Below are positions 26,558 through 35,768 of a stretch of 64,000 nt of DNA, piece by piece. Below the pieces are notes generated by a model. It saw nothing but the letters and a program-made list of their open reading frames with translations. It did not search any database and was not told the DNA's origin. The stretch is from NCBI GenBank assembly GCA_029263175.1, contig JAJCXZ010000045.1:1-64000 (forward strand), written 5' to 3'. The translations under genes and the position numbers were made by a program. This stretch comes from Acidimicrobiales bacterium (lineage in GTDB: Bacteria; Actinomycetota; Acidimicrobiia; Acidimicrobiales; Aldehydirespiratoraceae). Every line of letters starts with the position of its first letter. Position 1 is the first letter of the stretch.

Positions 26558-27425
26558 GGAGTGGCTGGATCACCTGTTCGGCGAATCGGTGAACATGCTC
26601 CACCGTGGGCGGATGCCCGAAGTCCATGGTGAAGTGCTGAAGGCCATTGACCACGAGATTGCCCAGCCGCTCCAGCAACTCCTGGCTCTCGGCATCGCTC
26701 GTCGGCAGCGCTGTCTCGATGGTGGTGCCGAGCTCGATGTCGCCGGCTTCCCGGCCGGCGTCGGTCGCGCTGTCGTGGACGATCCCGACCTTTCGCTTCC
26801 AGTCTTCCTCGCCGCGAAACGCCGAGTTCCACAAGTCGGCCTGACGCCCCACAAGCGGGAGTCCGACCTTCTCCCCTGCTGCTCCGATACAGATCGGCGG
26901 AACAACGTCGGGCAGCGGCGGCGCGGCCGCATCGTCGATCGAGTAGTAGGTGCCATCGAAGGAAGGATGGTCCTCGGTCCACATCAAGCGACAGATCTGG
27001 ATGACTTCTTCGAGCTGGGCGAATCGCACCGAGGGCTTCGGGAAGTCATAGCCATAGGCGGCGTACTCGTCGCCGCGCCAGCCGGCTCCGATGCCCAGGA
27101 TGAAGCGCCCGCCGGAGAGCGTTTGCAGTGTGGCCGCCATCTTCGCGGTGAGGGCAGGCGGACGATACCCGTGACCGAGCACGTGGTGACAGAGCATCAC
27201 GTCGGGGAACTTGGCCGCGAGCCAGGTGAGAGTGGTCCACGCCTCGAGGAAGGGATCGGTACGGGCGTCGAAGCCGTAGAAGTGATCGGCGATCCACAGC
27301 GAATCGAAATACTGAAGTGCCTCGGGAAGGATGTGTCGTTCCTGGTAGAGGACGATCGACTCGTGGCCACTCCATTGGTTTCCGATCACCGGGGACAACC
27401 AGCCGAACTTCAGATCCTGAGACAT
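26547..27425 (-). CDS. LLM-class (F420-dependent type) oxidoreductase
   Basis: A 292-residue bacterial-luciferase-like TIM-barrel protein. Characteristic segments are FDSLWIADHF, LGHGYRPPALTAKMAATL with the non-prolyl cis-peptide region before it (CHHVLG), LSGGRFILGIGAGWRGDEY, and VPPICIGAAGEKVGLPLV. In actinobacteria such proteins usually bind F420; use of FMN cannot be excluded. The substrate is unknown. It lies upstream of and overlaps the MFS gene. Confidence 0.87.
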   Translation of the reverse strand: MSQDLKFGWLSPVIGNQWSGHESIVLYQERHILPEALQYFDSLWIADHFYGFDARTDPFLEAWTTLTWLAAKFPDVMLCHHVLGHGYRPPALTAKMAATLQTLSGGRFILGIGAGWRGDEYAAYGYDFPKPSVRFAQLEEVIQICRLMWTEDHPSFDGTYYSIDDAAAPPLPDVVPPICIGAAGEKVGLPLVGRQADLWNSAFRGEEDWKRKVGIVHDSATDAGREAGDIELGTTIETALPTSDAESQELLERLGNLVVNGLQHFTMDFGHPPTVEHVHRFAEQVIQPLRAT

Positions 27426-27516
27426 GGCCAGAAACCTAGGGTGCTGACGGCCCGAGCGCTCAGCTCATGGCACCATTTGCTCATCGGCACCATTGCCGCC
27501 GAAGACAGGAGCGAGC

Positions 27517-28542
27517 GTGCGGATCTTCGCCACCACAGGCCATCACGATCACCATTGCATCGAACTCGACGAGGGCGAGTTGGTGCCCAGCTGGGAAGGG
27601 CCGGATCGAGGCGACATCGTCGACGCCGAGCTTCAGACCCGTGGCTTCACCGACGTTCGTCTGCCGGGCGCCTTCGACCGCGCGCTCGTCGAGCAGATCC
27701 ACGCTCCGGACTACCTGGAGTTCCTGGAGACGGCCCACACGCGTTGGGTCGCCGCCGGCAAAGCCGGGGCGTGCGCGATGTCGAACGGATGGCCTGCTCG
27801 CCGGATGCGACACATTCGCCCCAACGGGATCGTGGCCCAGCTCGGCTACTACAGCTTCGCGGCTGACTGCTCGATTGCGGAAGGCACATGGTCGGCCGTG
27901 GTCGATGCGGCACGGTCGGCGGATGCTGCCGCACAGCATGTCGCCGCCGGCGCGGACTCCGCTTTCGCGCGCTGTCGACCGCCTGGGCATCACGCGTCGC
28001 GAGACCAATTCGGCGGCTACTGCTACCTGAACAACGCCGCGATTGCCGCTGAACGCCTGCGCCAGAGCGGCGTCGATCACGTGGCGGTGCTCGACGTGGA
28101 CTATCACCACGGCAACGGCACGCAAGACATCTTCTACCACCGCGGCGATGTCTCCTTCTGCTCGATCCATGCCGATCCAAAAGTCGAGTTTCCCTACTTC
28201 CTGGGCCACGGCGACGAGGAAGGCATCGCCGCGGGAGCAGGCGCCAATCTGAACCTGCCGCTCCCCCACGGGACGGAGCCGGACGCGTGGTTCGCCGCGC
28301 TCGAGACATCGTTGCAATGGATCAGTACGCGTGGCGCCGAGGCCGTCGTCGTCTCGCTCGGAGTCGACACCTTCGTCGGCGATCCCATCTCCGAGTTCCG
28401 ACTGATCGCCGAGGATTTCACCCGCCTCGGGCGACGACTTGTCGCGATGAATCGACCAACCGTGTTCGTGATGGAGGGCGGCTATGCCACCGAAGCTCTC
28501 GGCACCAACATGGTGAACGTGCTGGAGGCCTACCTCGGCTGA
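27517..28542 (+). CDS. Histone-deacetylase-family protein, acetylpolyamine amidohydrolase type
   Basis: A 341-residue zinc amidohydrolase. The active-site groups of the arginase/deacetylase fold are complete: RPPGHHAS (His-His pair near 157-158), DVDYHHGNGTQDIF (zinc Asp and His near 195), and the distal Asp in SLGVDTFVGDP. This arrangement and length match acetylpolyamine amidohydrolases (AphA type) better than AcuC; the likely role is deacetylation of acetylated polyamines. The start is GTG 27517 with AGGAG five bases before it. It is divergent from the LLM gene and convergent with hisC, 8 bp apart. Confidence 0.88.
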   Translation: MRIFATTGHHDHHCIELDEGELVPSWEGPDRGDIVDAELQTRGFTDVRLPGAFDRALVEQIHAPDYLEFLETAHTRWVAAGKAGACAMSNGWPARRMRHIRPNGIVAQLGYYSFAADCSIAEGTWSAVVDAARSADAAAQHVAAGADSAFARCRPPGHHASRDQFGGYCYLNNAAIAAERLRQSGVDHVAVLDVDYHHGNGTQDIFYHRGDVSFCSIHADPKVEFPYFLGHGDEEGIAAGAGANLNLPLPHGTEPDAWFAALETSLQWISTRGAEAVVVSLGVDTFVGDPISEFRLIAEDFTRLGRRLVAMNRPTVFVMEGGYATEALGTNMVNVLEAYLG

Positions 28543-28550
28543 CCCTCCGA

Positions 28551-29633
28551 TCAGCTCGTAACGTCGGCGAAGGTGGCCAGGAAACGATCGTTCTCCTCGG
28601 GCGAGCCGATGGTGACACGGATGCCCTCCCCGCTGAAGGGCCGGACAACGACGCCCCGCTGCTCGAGCGCCAACGCCACTTCGTCCGTGCGCTCCCCGAT
28701 GGGAAGCCACACGAAGTTGCCCTGCGGATCGGGGAAGTCCGCGCCGAGGTCCCGGAGTCCATCGACGACTCGCGATCGCTCGGCCAGCAGGGAGTCAACC
28801 AAGATCTGGATCTCGTCCAGCGAGTCGAGCGCAGCGATTGCGCCGACCTGCGCGAGAAAGTTGACGGAGAAGGCCAGGAGCACTTTGTCGAGCTGCTCGA
28901 TGACACCGGGGTCAGCCACCGCGTAACCAGTGCGAAGACCGGCGAGACCGTAAGCCTTCGAGAAGGTGCGGGTCACGACCACGTTGGGGAATCGACCGAT
29001 GAGATCTTGAACGGGGTCGCCCAGAGACGGATCGCTGAACTCCCGATATGCCTCGTCCACGACCACCAGCACATCGGTGGGGACGTTGTTCATGAACGAG
29101 GCGATCTCGGCGGTCGAGAGCGCCAACCCCGTTGGGTTGTTTGGTGTCGCAAGCATGATGGCTTTGGTCTTCGGCCCGATGGCGCCCGCGACGGTGCCGA
29201 GGTCGATCCGGTGATCTTCGGTCAACGGAACAGTGACGAGGTCGCCCCCGGTCAACGCCACGAAGATCGGATACGCCTCGAACGAGCGCCACGGGGTGAC
29301 GACTTCATCGCCCGCCTCGACGTAGGCGACACAGACTTGTTGCAGGAGTCCTGATGAACCACAGCCGACTGCGATGCAATCAGCCTCGACCCCGAGCCAC
29401 CCGGCCAGCTTCGATCGAAGCGCGGCCGCACCGTGGTCGCTGTAGCGGTTCACTCCGGCAGCAGCGTCCTGGATCGCCTTCAGCACCGAGGCCGGTGGTG
29501 AATAGGGGTTCTCGTTGCTGGCGAGCTTGATGGCATCGGTGATGCCGTGTTCCGCTTCCGCCTGCTTGGCTCCCTTTCCCGGCCGATACGCCGCGAGACC
29601 GCTGACAACCGGTCGAACTCGTCCAACACCCAT
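28551..29633 (-). CDS. hisC: Histidinol-phosphate aminotransferase
   Basis: A 360-residue class I/II PLP aminotransferase of histidine biosynthesis. Visible motifs are KLASNENPYSPP, the cofactor stretch ATPNNPTGL, DEAYREFSD and the PLP-lysine motif RTFSKAYGLAGLRTGY; it ends with the GIRVTIGSPEENDRFL segment typical of HisC. ATG 29633 has GAGGAG upstream; the longer frame would run into the neighbouring gene. No other his gene is in the window, so a role with another aromatic substrate (HisC-like) is possible. Confidence 0.85.
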   Translation of the reverse strand: MGVGRVRPVVSGLAAYRPGKGAKQAEAEHGITDAIKLASNENPYSPPASVLKAIQDAAAGVNRYSDHGAAALRSKLAGWLGVEADCIAVGCGSSGLLQQVCVAYVEAGDEVVTPWRSFEAYPIFVALTGGDLVTVPLTEDHRIDLGTVAGAIGPKTKAIMLATPNNPTGLALSTAEIASFMNNVPTDVLVVVDEAYREFSDPSLGDPVQDLIGRFPNVVVTRTFSKAYGLAGLRTGYAVADPGVIEQLDKVLLAFSVNFLAQVGAIAALDSLDEIQILVDSLLAERSRVVDGLRDLGADFPDPQGNFVWLPIGERTDEVALALEQRGVVVRPFSGEGIRVTIGSPEENDRFLATFADVTS

Positions 29634-29689
29634 GTCTTGCTCCTCGTAAACGGCTGCTCCGGGCGACACGACACTATGGCGCATTCGCC

Positions 29690-30487
29690 TCAGCGGCGAT
29701 GCGGAGAACCAGCGCGCCCGACGAGTGCCCACACTCGATGTTCCATCGGCACGATCTCGCCGGGGAAGTCACGGGCGAGTAAACCGGCCAGGGCATCGTC
29801 GAATCCCTGGCGGGCCGACTCGTCGAGCGTGGTTATTCCGGCCGACGCCCGAATCCGGCCCCGCCATCCTTCGGGCGTGTAGGGCACCACCACATCGAAG
29901 CTGAAGGTCTCGATCTCTCTGAAACCAGCGGCTTGGATCGCCGGAGCCCACATCGGCCACATCCCGTAGCCGCCGCCGAGGGCCCAGTTGGGGTTGTGCT
30001 CGTTGATCAGGCGTTCCGTTGCCTCGACTGCGTTGCCCGGCAGGGGGATCCAATCGAAGTAGCAGACGGCCAGCGCGCCGCCGGGCTTGAGTATCCGGTG
30101 AGCCTCCGCCGCGGCAGCGGCCTCGTCGAACCAATGCCAACACTGACCGGCGGTCACAGCATCGGCGAAACTGTCCTGGAGGCCGGTCTCCTCGGCGCTC
30201 ACCGCCCGAAGATCCAGCGTCACTCCGTCGGTGGCCGCAAGCGCGGCCGCACTCGCGAGCATTCGTTCATCCGGATCGATGCCGATGACATCCACCGCCT
30301 TGGCCGCGAACTGACGAGCCAGGGTGCCGGTGCCGGTGCCGAGATCGACCAGACACTGACCGGGTGTTCCCACCCCGAATGCCTCCAGCCGGCGCACGAG
30401 TTCTGGTGGAAAGCCGGCCCGATGCGTTGCGTAGTCGCCGGCCGCGTTTCCAAAGCCGGTCGGATCGATCTGACCGTCGGCACTCAT
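29690..30487 (-). CDS. Class I SAM-dependent methyltransferase
   Basis: A 265-residue protein. Motif I is LVDLGTGTGTLAR (residues about 46-58), followed by the acidic DVIGIDPDERML and the post-motif AGQCWHWFD. It is similar to the UbiE/tellurite-type Methyltransf_11 group. The substrate is unknown. It lies 15 bp downstream of the FAD oxidoreductase gene on the same strand. Confidence 0.83.
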   Translation of the reverse strand: MSADGQIDPTGFGNAAGDYATHRAGFPPELVRRLEAFGVGTPGQCLVDLGTGTGTLARQFAAKAVDVIGIDPDERMLASAAALAATDGVTLDLRAVSAEETGLQDSFADAVTAGQCWHWFDEAAAAAEAHRILKPGGALAVCYFDWIPLPGNAVEATERLINEHNPNWALGGGYGMWPMWAPAIQAAGFREIETFSFDVVVPYTPEGWRGRIRASAGITTLDESARQGFDDALAGLLARDFPGEIVPMEHRVWALVGRAGSPHRR

Positions 30488-30502
30488 ACCGGGGCTGACC
30501 GG

Positions 30503-31825
30503 TCAGCCATGCACGGACATCGAAGAGTCAGGATTGATCTCGCGATTGCGGCTGAAAAAGCCGATGTTCATCTTCGTGCCGGTGTAGCGGCCAGTGGAAA
30601 TGACGGGATCGTTGTCGTGGTCGTGACCACCCTCGACCGCTTCGATCAGGTCGGCCATGAGCTGGCCCGCGACACCGGCGTTCTTGTACTGGTTGCCGCT
30701 GGTGCCGATGGCGACGTAGAAACCGTCGAGATCGGTGCGGTCGTAGATCGGGATCCAGTCGTCGGAGACGTCGTAGAGATCGACGATGCCCTTCTTCTCG
30801 TGGGGCACGCCGAGCGAGGGCATCCGTCGGTTCGCCCGAAGGACCTGCGCCTCCCATTGGGCCTCGCTGATCGACCGGTCGTAGTCGTCGGGATCGACGT
30901 ACTCGCGTGGATCACAGACGGGATCACCACTGCCCACGAGAATGTGGTTGCCGACCTCGGGGCGGAAATAGATGCCGAGATCGTCATCGGCGGCGACAAC
31001 GCCGTTGGCCTCGAAGTCGAAGCCTTCCGGTGACGGCACATGGTGGACTTCGTGGCGCAGGGCCTTGGTCTTGATGTTCATCGAGTCGTAGACGTCGGCC
31101 ATCTGATTGATGATCATCGAGTGCGGGCCCGCGACGTTCACGACGACCGGCGCAGTGGGCGTGCGGCCGTCAGCCAGGGTCACGCCGCTCACGCGACCCT
31201 CGGTCTTGTTGATGCCCGTCACCTGGGCGTTGAACCAGAACTCGGCCCCTCTCGCCTCGGCGCCGCGCTGGAGGTTGTGACACGACAGCTGCGGGTCGCT
31301 GACGTAGCCGCCCTCTCCTGTGAAGTATCCGCCGGTCATCTGGCCGTGGGCGTCGTCCCAAAAACCGTCGTCGTCGGGGCGTCGGGGCGGACCGTAGAGG
31401 CCCTGATCAACAATCGGCAGCCGCTCCGCGAGTTCTTCGCTGCTCCATGTGTCGTAGGCGATTCCGCACTTGTCCCATACCTTCTTGACCTTCTCGGTGT
31501 GGCTGTCCTCGTCGTCAGTGCGAACGAGGAGCTGGCCGACCTGGTGGTAGTCGATCAGGCCCTTCTCGTCGTCGGTGCCGATGTAGTTGGCCCAGTCCGG
31601 CCAGTAGTGGTAGCCCTCCCACGCAAGCATCACGCCATCGACCGTCGAGTATGAGAAGCGGACGATTGCACACGAATTGATCGTGGATCCCGCGCCCGCC
31701 GAAGCTGCCTTGTCGATGGTGAGGGTACGCCAGCCGCGGCCGGAGAGTTCGTGGGCAACGGCGCCACCGATGACACCAGCACCGATGATGATGGCGTCGT
31801 AGTCGTGGGAGGACGGGTCAGTCAT
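30503..31825 (-). CDS. FAD-dependent oxidoreductase, DAO/sarcosine-oxidase-like
   Basis: A 440-residue flavoprotein with an N-terminal dinucleotide-binding motif GAGVIGGAVAHELS (about 16-29) and the C-terminal FAD segment YVAIGTSGNQYKNAGVAGQLMADL. A D-amino-acid/dimethylglycine/sarcosine-oxidase-type fold is indicated; an N-methylated or D-amino substrate is likely but unproven. No glycine-cleavage T domain is fused, unlike dimethylglycine dehydrogenase. It is divergent from the frameshifted flavodoxin-like gene, 81 bp apart. Confidence 0.83.
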   Translation of the reverse strand: MTDPSSHDYDAIIIGAGVIGGAVAHELSGRGWRTLTIDKAASAGAGSTINSCAIVRFSYSTVDGVMLAWEGYHYWPDWANYIGTDDEKGLIDYHQVGQLLVRTDDEDSHTEKVKKVWDKCGIAYDTWSSEELAERLPIVDQGLYGPPRRPDDDGFWDDAHGQMTGGYFTGEGGYVSDPQLSCHNLQRGAEARGAEFWFNAQVTGINKTEGRVSGVTLADGRTPTAPVVVNVAGPHSMIINQMADVYDSMNIKTKALRHEVHHVPSPEGFDFEANGVVAADDDLGIYFRPEVGNHILVGSGDPVCDPREYVDPDDYDRSISEAQWEAQVLRANRRMPSLGVPHEKKGIVDLYDVSDDWIPIYDRTDLDGFYVAIGTSGNQYKNAGVAGQLMADLIEAVEGGHDHDNDPVISTGRYTGTKMNIGFFSRNREINPDSSMSVHG

Positions 31826-31906
31826 TTCGGCATCGTACTCATCGGGTTGGGATTGTCGAGGCCCTGGGTCCGAGCGGGTGAATCGGGTCGACTACGTTGT
31901 CCCGTC

Positions 31907-32360
31907 ATGGCTGTGCTGCTGGTCGTGCACCACTCCCCGGGGCGGGCCCTCGGCGCGATGTTGGCGCAGGTCCTGGCCGGCGCCAGGACGACCGACGTTG
32001 ATGGCGTCGAGGTTCGTCCCATGGCGGCGCTGGAGGCAAACGCGGCGATGGTGCACGCTGCCGACGCAGTCATTCTGGGGACGCCGGCCAACCTCGGCTA
32101 TATGAGCGGTGCACTGAAACACTTCTTCGACACCTCCTACAACGAGTGTCTCGGCCGGACCAACTCGATGCCCTACGGCCCTTTTTGTTCACGGCGAGTC
32201 CGATACCGCGGGGGCGATCCTCGCGGTTGAGAAGATCACCACCGGTCTCAATTGGAGGCTCGCTCAGCCACCCGTGTCGTCCATCGGTGAACCGGATCCC
32301 GCAGCACTCGCGGCCTCCTGGGAACTCGGAGCGTCAATCGCCGCCGGCGTGATGCCGTAG
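31907..32360 (+). pseudogene. Flavodoxin-family protein gene with one frameshift
   Basis: Read from ATG 31907, the first 91 codons encode a flavodoxin/NADPH-FMN-reductase-like start: VVHHSP phosphate loop, AVILGTPANLGYMSG and LKHFFDTSYNECLG. At CCCTTTTT (32179-32186) the reading frame is lost. Removing one base restores GLFVHGESDTAGA and a further 55 conserved-looking codons to TAG 32358-32360, giving ~150 residues, a normal length. A one-base insertion in the homopolymer, either real or a sequencing artefact, is the simplest reading. Confidence 0.72.
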
Positions 32361-32365
32361 CAACC

Positions 32366-33472
32366 TCACTGGGCGATGGCTTGCTCGATGTCGGACCAGA
32401 TGTCCTCGACCGCTTCGATGCCGACACTCATCCGCAGCAGGCCGGGAGGCAGGTGTTCCTGGCCAGGAGTGGCAGCGCGACGTTCGATCGTGCTCTCGAC
32501 GCCACCGAGGCTGGTGGCATGTTCGACGAGCTGCATCCGTTCGCACGCTCGGTCGGCGGCGGCAGCGTCGACGAGGTCGAAGCTGATCATGGAGCCGAAG
32601 CCGTCGAGCTGCTGAGCGGCGAGTTCATGGCCCGGGTGTTCGGCCAAGCCCGGATACCGAGTGGCGACCACCGCCGGATGGGCCTGTAACCGTGTCGCCA
32701 GTTCAAATGCATTGGCTTCAGCGGTGCGCAACCGAACGGCGAGCGTGCGAATACCGCGTGTGGCGAGAAAGACTTCCATCGTGCCGGGCGTTGCGCCCTG
32801 AAGGATTCGTGACGTGCGGATCTGCGCGGTGAGATCGCCCGACCGTGTCACCGCGAGACCACACAGGAGATCCGAATGGCCGCCGATGTACTTCGTGGCG
32901 GAGTGCACCACGACGTCGGCGCCGCGCTCGAGCGGCCGCTGGTTGAGGGGGGTGGCAAAGGTGTTGTCGACCGCGACGAGTGTGTCACTGTCGCGGGCGG
33001 CTTCACAGATCCCGGCGACGTCGCCGATGGCGAGCAGAGGGTTGGATGGCGACTCGAGCCACAACATCGCGGCTGAGTCGATCGCGGCGATCCAGCCGGC
33101 GGTGTCCTCGGCCGCGAGCTGCCGCACCGTCCAGCGTCCTTGCACTGCACCCCTTGCCAGGAGGGTGGCCACACCCTGGTAGCAGTCCGCCGGATAGACG
33201 ATTTCGCCGCCCACCGGGACGAGCTCGATCGCGGCCGCGATGGCAGCCATGCCGGAGGAGAACGCCGTGGCCTCGCCGCCCTCGAGCCCCGCCACGATCG
33301 TCTCCAAGGACTCCCAGGTCGGTGAGCCCTCGTTGCGGGCGTAGCCCCGATCGGCGCCGTGTCGAAACGTCGACGCGGCCACGAGAGGCGCGTTCAGGGG
33401 TTCTCCGGCGGCTTCGGGTCGACCGGCAGAGACGAGCCAGGTCTCGGCTTCGAGCTTCTCAGGATCACGCAT
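32366..33472 (-). CDS. Cystathionine gamma-synthase/lyase-type PLP enzyme
   Basis: A 368-residue member of the Cys/Met metabolism PLP family. Segments are YARNEGSPTWESLE, FSSGMAAIAA, the PLP-binding ESPSNPLLAIGD, the Schiff-base lysine in SATKYIGGHSD and ATSLGGVESTIERR near the end. The branch (synthase, gamma-lyase, O-acetylhomoserine sulfhydrylase) is not resolvable by eye. ATG 33472 starts divergently from the AMP-ligase region. It is convergent with the flavodoxin-like gene, 5 bp apart. Confidence 0.86.
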   Translation of the reverse strand: MRDPEKLEAETWLVSAGRPEAAGEPLNAPLVAASTFRHGADRGYARNEGSPTWESLETIVAGLEGGEATAFSSGMAAIAAAIELVPVGGEIVYPADCYQGVATLLARGAVQGRWTVRQLAAEDTAGWIAAIDSAAMLWLESPSNPLLAIGDVAGICEAARDSDTLVAVDNTFATPLNQRPLERGADVVVHSATKYIGGHSDLLCGLAVTRSGDLTAQIRTSRILQGATPGTMEVFLATRGIRTLAVRLRTAEANAFELATRLQAHPAVVATRYPGLAEHPGHELAAQQLDGFGSMISFDLVDAAAADRACERMQLVEHATSLGGVESTIERRAATPGQEHLPPGLLRMSVGIEAVEDIWSDIEQAIAQ

Positions 33473-33524
33473 GGTGCCCGGACTGTATCGGCCCGGGCTC
33501 GTCGGCATGCCAGACTTCGCGGCG

Positions 33525-35033
33525 ATGACCGACCGCCCCGACATCGATCACGAGACCGGCCTCGTTCGGCGGACGCCTCCGCGTCGGTATCCGTTCGGGC
33601 CATCGTCGGTCGCGGCCGTGCTCGAGACGGGAGTACGCCACCATCCAGACCGGGTCGCACTGGTCGACGGCCACCGCTCGTGGTCATACCGAGAACTTGA
33701 TCAGGAGGTAGGGGGTCTTGCCGCGGCAATCGCGAGGACCGGCGCTGCGGGTGACGTGATCGCCTGGACGCTGCCCAACTCCGCTGAACTCGTGATCGGC
33801 TTTCTGGCCACACTCCGATCCGGTCGGGTCTGGTTCGGGCTGAACCCCCGAATCTCCGCCGACGCGCGACGGAGGCTTGTTCGGCGCGGCGACGCCACGC
33901 ATCTGGTCGAGACCGGGTCCGACTGGCTGCCTGACACCCATGCACAGACGCGGCCGACGGCGCTGGCCATCGACCCTCACGCGCCGGCGGCGATGGCGGC
34001 GACATCGGGTTCCACGGGCGAGCCGAAGCTGGTGGTGCATTCCCAGCATGGGCTGCTGTGGCCGGGTCTCGCCAGCACCGAAACAGAGCCCATCGAAGGC
34101 GATGATCGAACGCTTTGTGCCCTCCCGTTGACGACCCTGACCCTGATGGTTCTCGGTCCGCTCACGTCGTTGCTCCGCGGCGGTACTGCAGTGGTCAGTT
34201 CCGACTCGACGCCTGCCGGCCTGTTGCGTGTGATCGAAGAACACCACGTGACGCGGCTTGTCGCTGTTCCGACCCTGCTGCACGATTTGGCCGAGGAACT
34301 CGGGGAGGGCGGAGCTGACCGGCCACTGACGCTCCGGTCGGTGCTGGTCGGTGGGGCCGGCACAACCCCAGAGTTGCGCGAACGGTTCGAGACCGCCATC
34401 GGGATACGGCCGGTTCTCAGTTATGGGCTCTCCGAGACCCCCACCGGGGTGGCTCGCACCGACGCCGCGCATCCTCACTCGGCGATCGCCATGCCTCCCG
34501 TCCGGATCTCGATCCTCGACGACGACCTCCGCGAGCTGCCCCGAGGCACCACCGGCCGCATCCGGATCGGACCGGTCATGGAAGGACACTGGGCCGGCAC
34601 CTGGCAACCGATGCTCGGCTATTGGCGGCAACCCGACGCGACCGCTGCAGTCCTGCATGGCGATGGTCTACTGACCGACGACCTCGGTCGTCTCGACCAG
34701 GCTGGTCGTCTCCGCGTCGTCGGCCGCATGAACGACGTGATCGTACGCGGTGGCACCAATGTCATGCCGGTGGAGGTGGAGTCCGCGCTGCTCAGGCATC
34801 CGGCCGTGCGGGAGGTGTCGGTTGTCGGCGTACCCGACCCCCGGCTGGGCGAGCGAATTGCTGCCGCAGTTGTGGTCGATGATCCCCTGCTCGACCCCGA
34901 ATCACTTCGCATGCATGCCCGTTCCGTGCTGACCGGCGATCGTGTCCCGTCCGAGATCCGGATCGTGGACGCACTCCCCCGCAGTGCCCTTGGAAAGGTG
35001 ATCCGTCCTGACGTTGTCGGGCTGTTCGTCTGA
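33525..35033 (+). CDS. AMP-dependent acyl-CoA synthetase/ligase
   Basis: About 502 residues of the ANL superfamily. The adenylation motifs are all visible: A3 loop AATSGSTGEPKLVVHS, A5 YGLSETPTG, A7 LTDDLGRLD, A8 hinge RMNDVIVRGGTNV and the A10 catalytic lysine in PRSALGKVIRPD. It activates a carboxylate as acyl-AMP and then probably transfers it to CoA; chain type is unknown. ATG 33525 is preferred because an upstream ATG at 33471 would coincide with the start codon of the divergent CGS-type gene. Confidence 0.86.
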   Translation: MTDRPDIDHETGLVRRTPPRRYPFGPSSVAAVLETGVRHHPDRVALVDGHRSWSYRELDQEVGGLAAAIARTGAAGDVIAWTLPNSAELVIGFLATLRSGRVWFGLNPRISADARRRLVRRGDATHLVETGSDWLPDTHAQTRPTALAIDPHAPAAMAATSGSTGEPKLVVHSQHGLLWPGLASTETEPIEGDDRTLCALPLTTLTLMVLGPLTSLLRGGTAVVSSDSTPAGLLRVIEEHHVTRLVAVPTLLHDLAEELGEGGADRPLTLRSVLVGGAGTTPELRERFETAIGIRPVLSYGLSETPTGVARTDAAHPHSAIAMPPVRISILDDDLRELPRGTTGRIRIGPVMEGHWAGTWQPMLGYWRQPDATAAVLHGDGLLTDDLGRLDQAGRLRVVGRMNDVIVRGGTNVMPVEVESALLRHPAVREVSVVGVPDPRLGERIAAAVVVDDPLLDPESLRMHARSVLTGDRVPSEIRIVDALPRSALGKVIRPDVVGLFV

Positions 35034-35070
35034 TCCGAGCTCTCCAAGAGCCGTGCGGTAAGGTCCGGAC

Positions 35071-35754
35071 ATGGGCGAACTAGTTGATCTCGACGGCAGT
35101 GGCGGCGCACGGGGATACGTGGCGATTCCCCAATCGGGAAGCGGTCCCGGTGTGCTGGTGCTACAGGAATGGTGGGGGCTGAACCCTCAGATCAAGGGTG
35201 TTGCCGACATGCTGGCCACCAAGGGGTTCGTGGCCATGGCGCCTGATCTCTACCGCGGTGAACTGGCCGGCCATGATGAGATGGACAAGGCCGGTCACCT
35301 CATGACCACACTGCCACCGGAGCGTGCCGTCGGCGACATGAGTGCAGCGGTGGACTTTCTCCTCGCTCACGAGGCCACGACTGGTGAGGGGATCGGCGCC
35401 ATCGGCTTCTGTATGGGCGGCCTGATGACCTTCATGGTTGCGGCAACCAGGGGTGATGCCGTGAAAGCGGCCGTGCCGTTCTATGGCTATCCCGCCGGCG
35501 GGGAGCCCGATTGGAGTGGACTGACCGCCGTCGTTCGTGGTCACTTCGCCGAGAACGACGAGCACTTCCCCTCCGACGGCGCCCGCGACATGGAGCGGCG
35601 TCTACGAGAGATGGGCAAGGACGTCCAGATCTCGTTCCACAACGCCGCCCATGCGTTCATGAATGAAGAGGACCCGTTCGGCATCTACGACCAGGGCCTC
35701 GCCGGCGAGCTCTGGCCCCAGGTGATCGACTTCCTCCACGCCGAACTGGGCTAG
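35071..35754 (+). CDS. Dienelactone hydrolase family protein
   Basis: A 227-residue alpha/beta hydrolase with the cysteine nucleophile of this family (GAIGFCMGG, Cys114), an acid in FAENDEHF and a His in NAAHAFMN. Homologues hydrolyse dienelactone in chloroaromatic degradation, but most bacterial copies have unknown substrates. It is 14 bp upstream of the MFS gene of the arsenical cassette on the same strand. Confidence 0.88.
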   Translation: MGELVDLDGSGGARGYVAIPQSGSGPGVLVLQEWWGLNPQIKGVADMLATKGFVAMAPDLYRGELAGHDEMDKAGHLMTTLPPERAVGDMSAAVDFLLAHEATTGEGIGAIGFCMGGLMTFMVAATRGDAVKAAVPFYGYPAGGEPDWSGLTAVVRGHFAENDEHFPSDGARDMERRLREMGKDVQISFHNAAHAFMNEEDPFGIYDQGLAGELWPQVIDFLHAELG

Positions 35755-35768
35755 ATCCGCCGATCCTG

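Noticed and set aside
33471-33524. Start of the AMP-ligase at ATG 33471
   Set aside because: It would share the CATG with the divergent CGS-type start and adds residues without similarity; ATG 33525 fits better.
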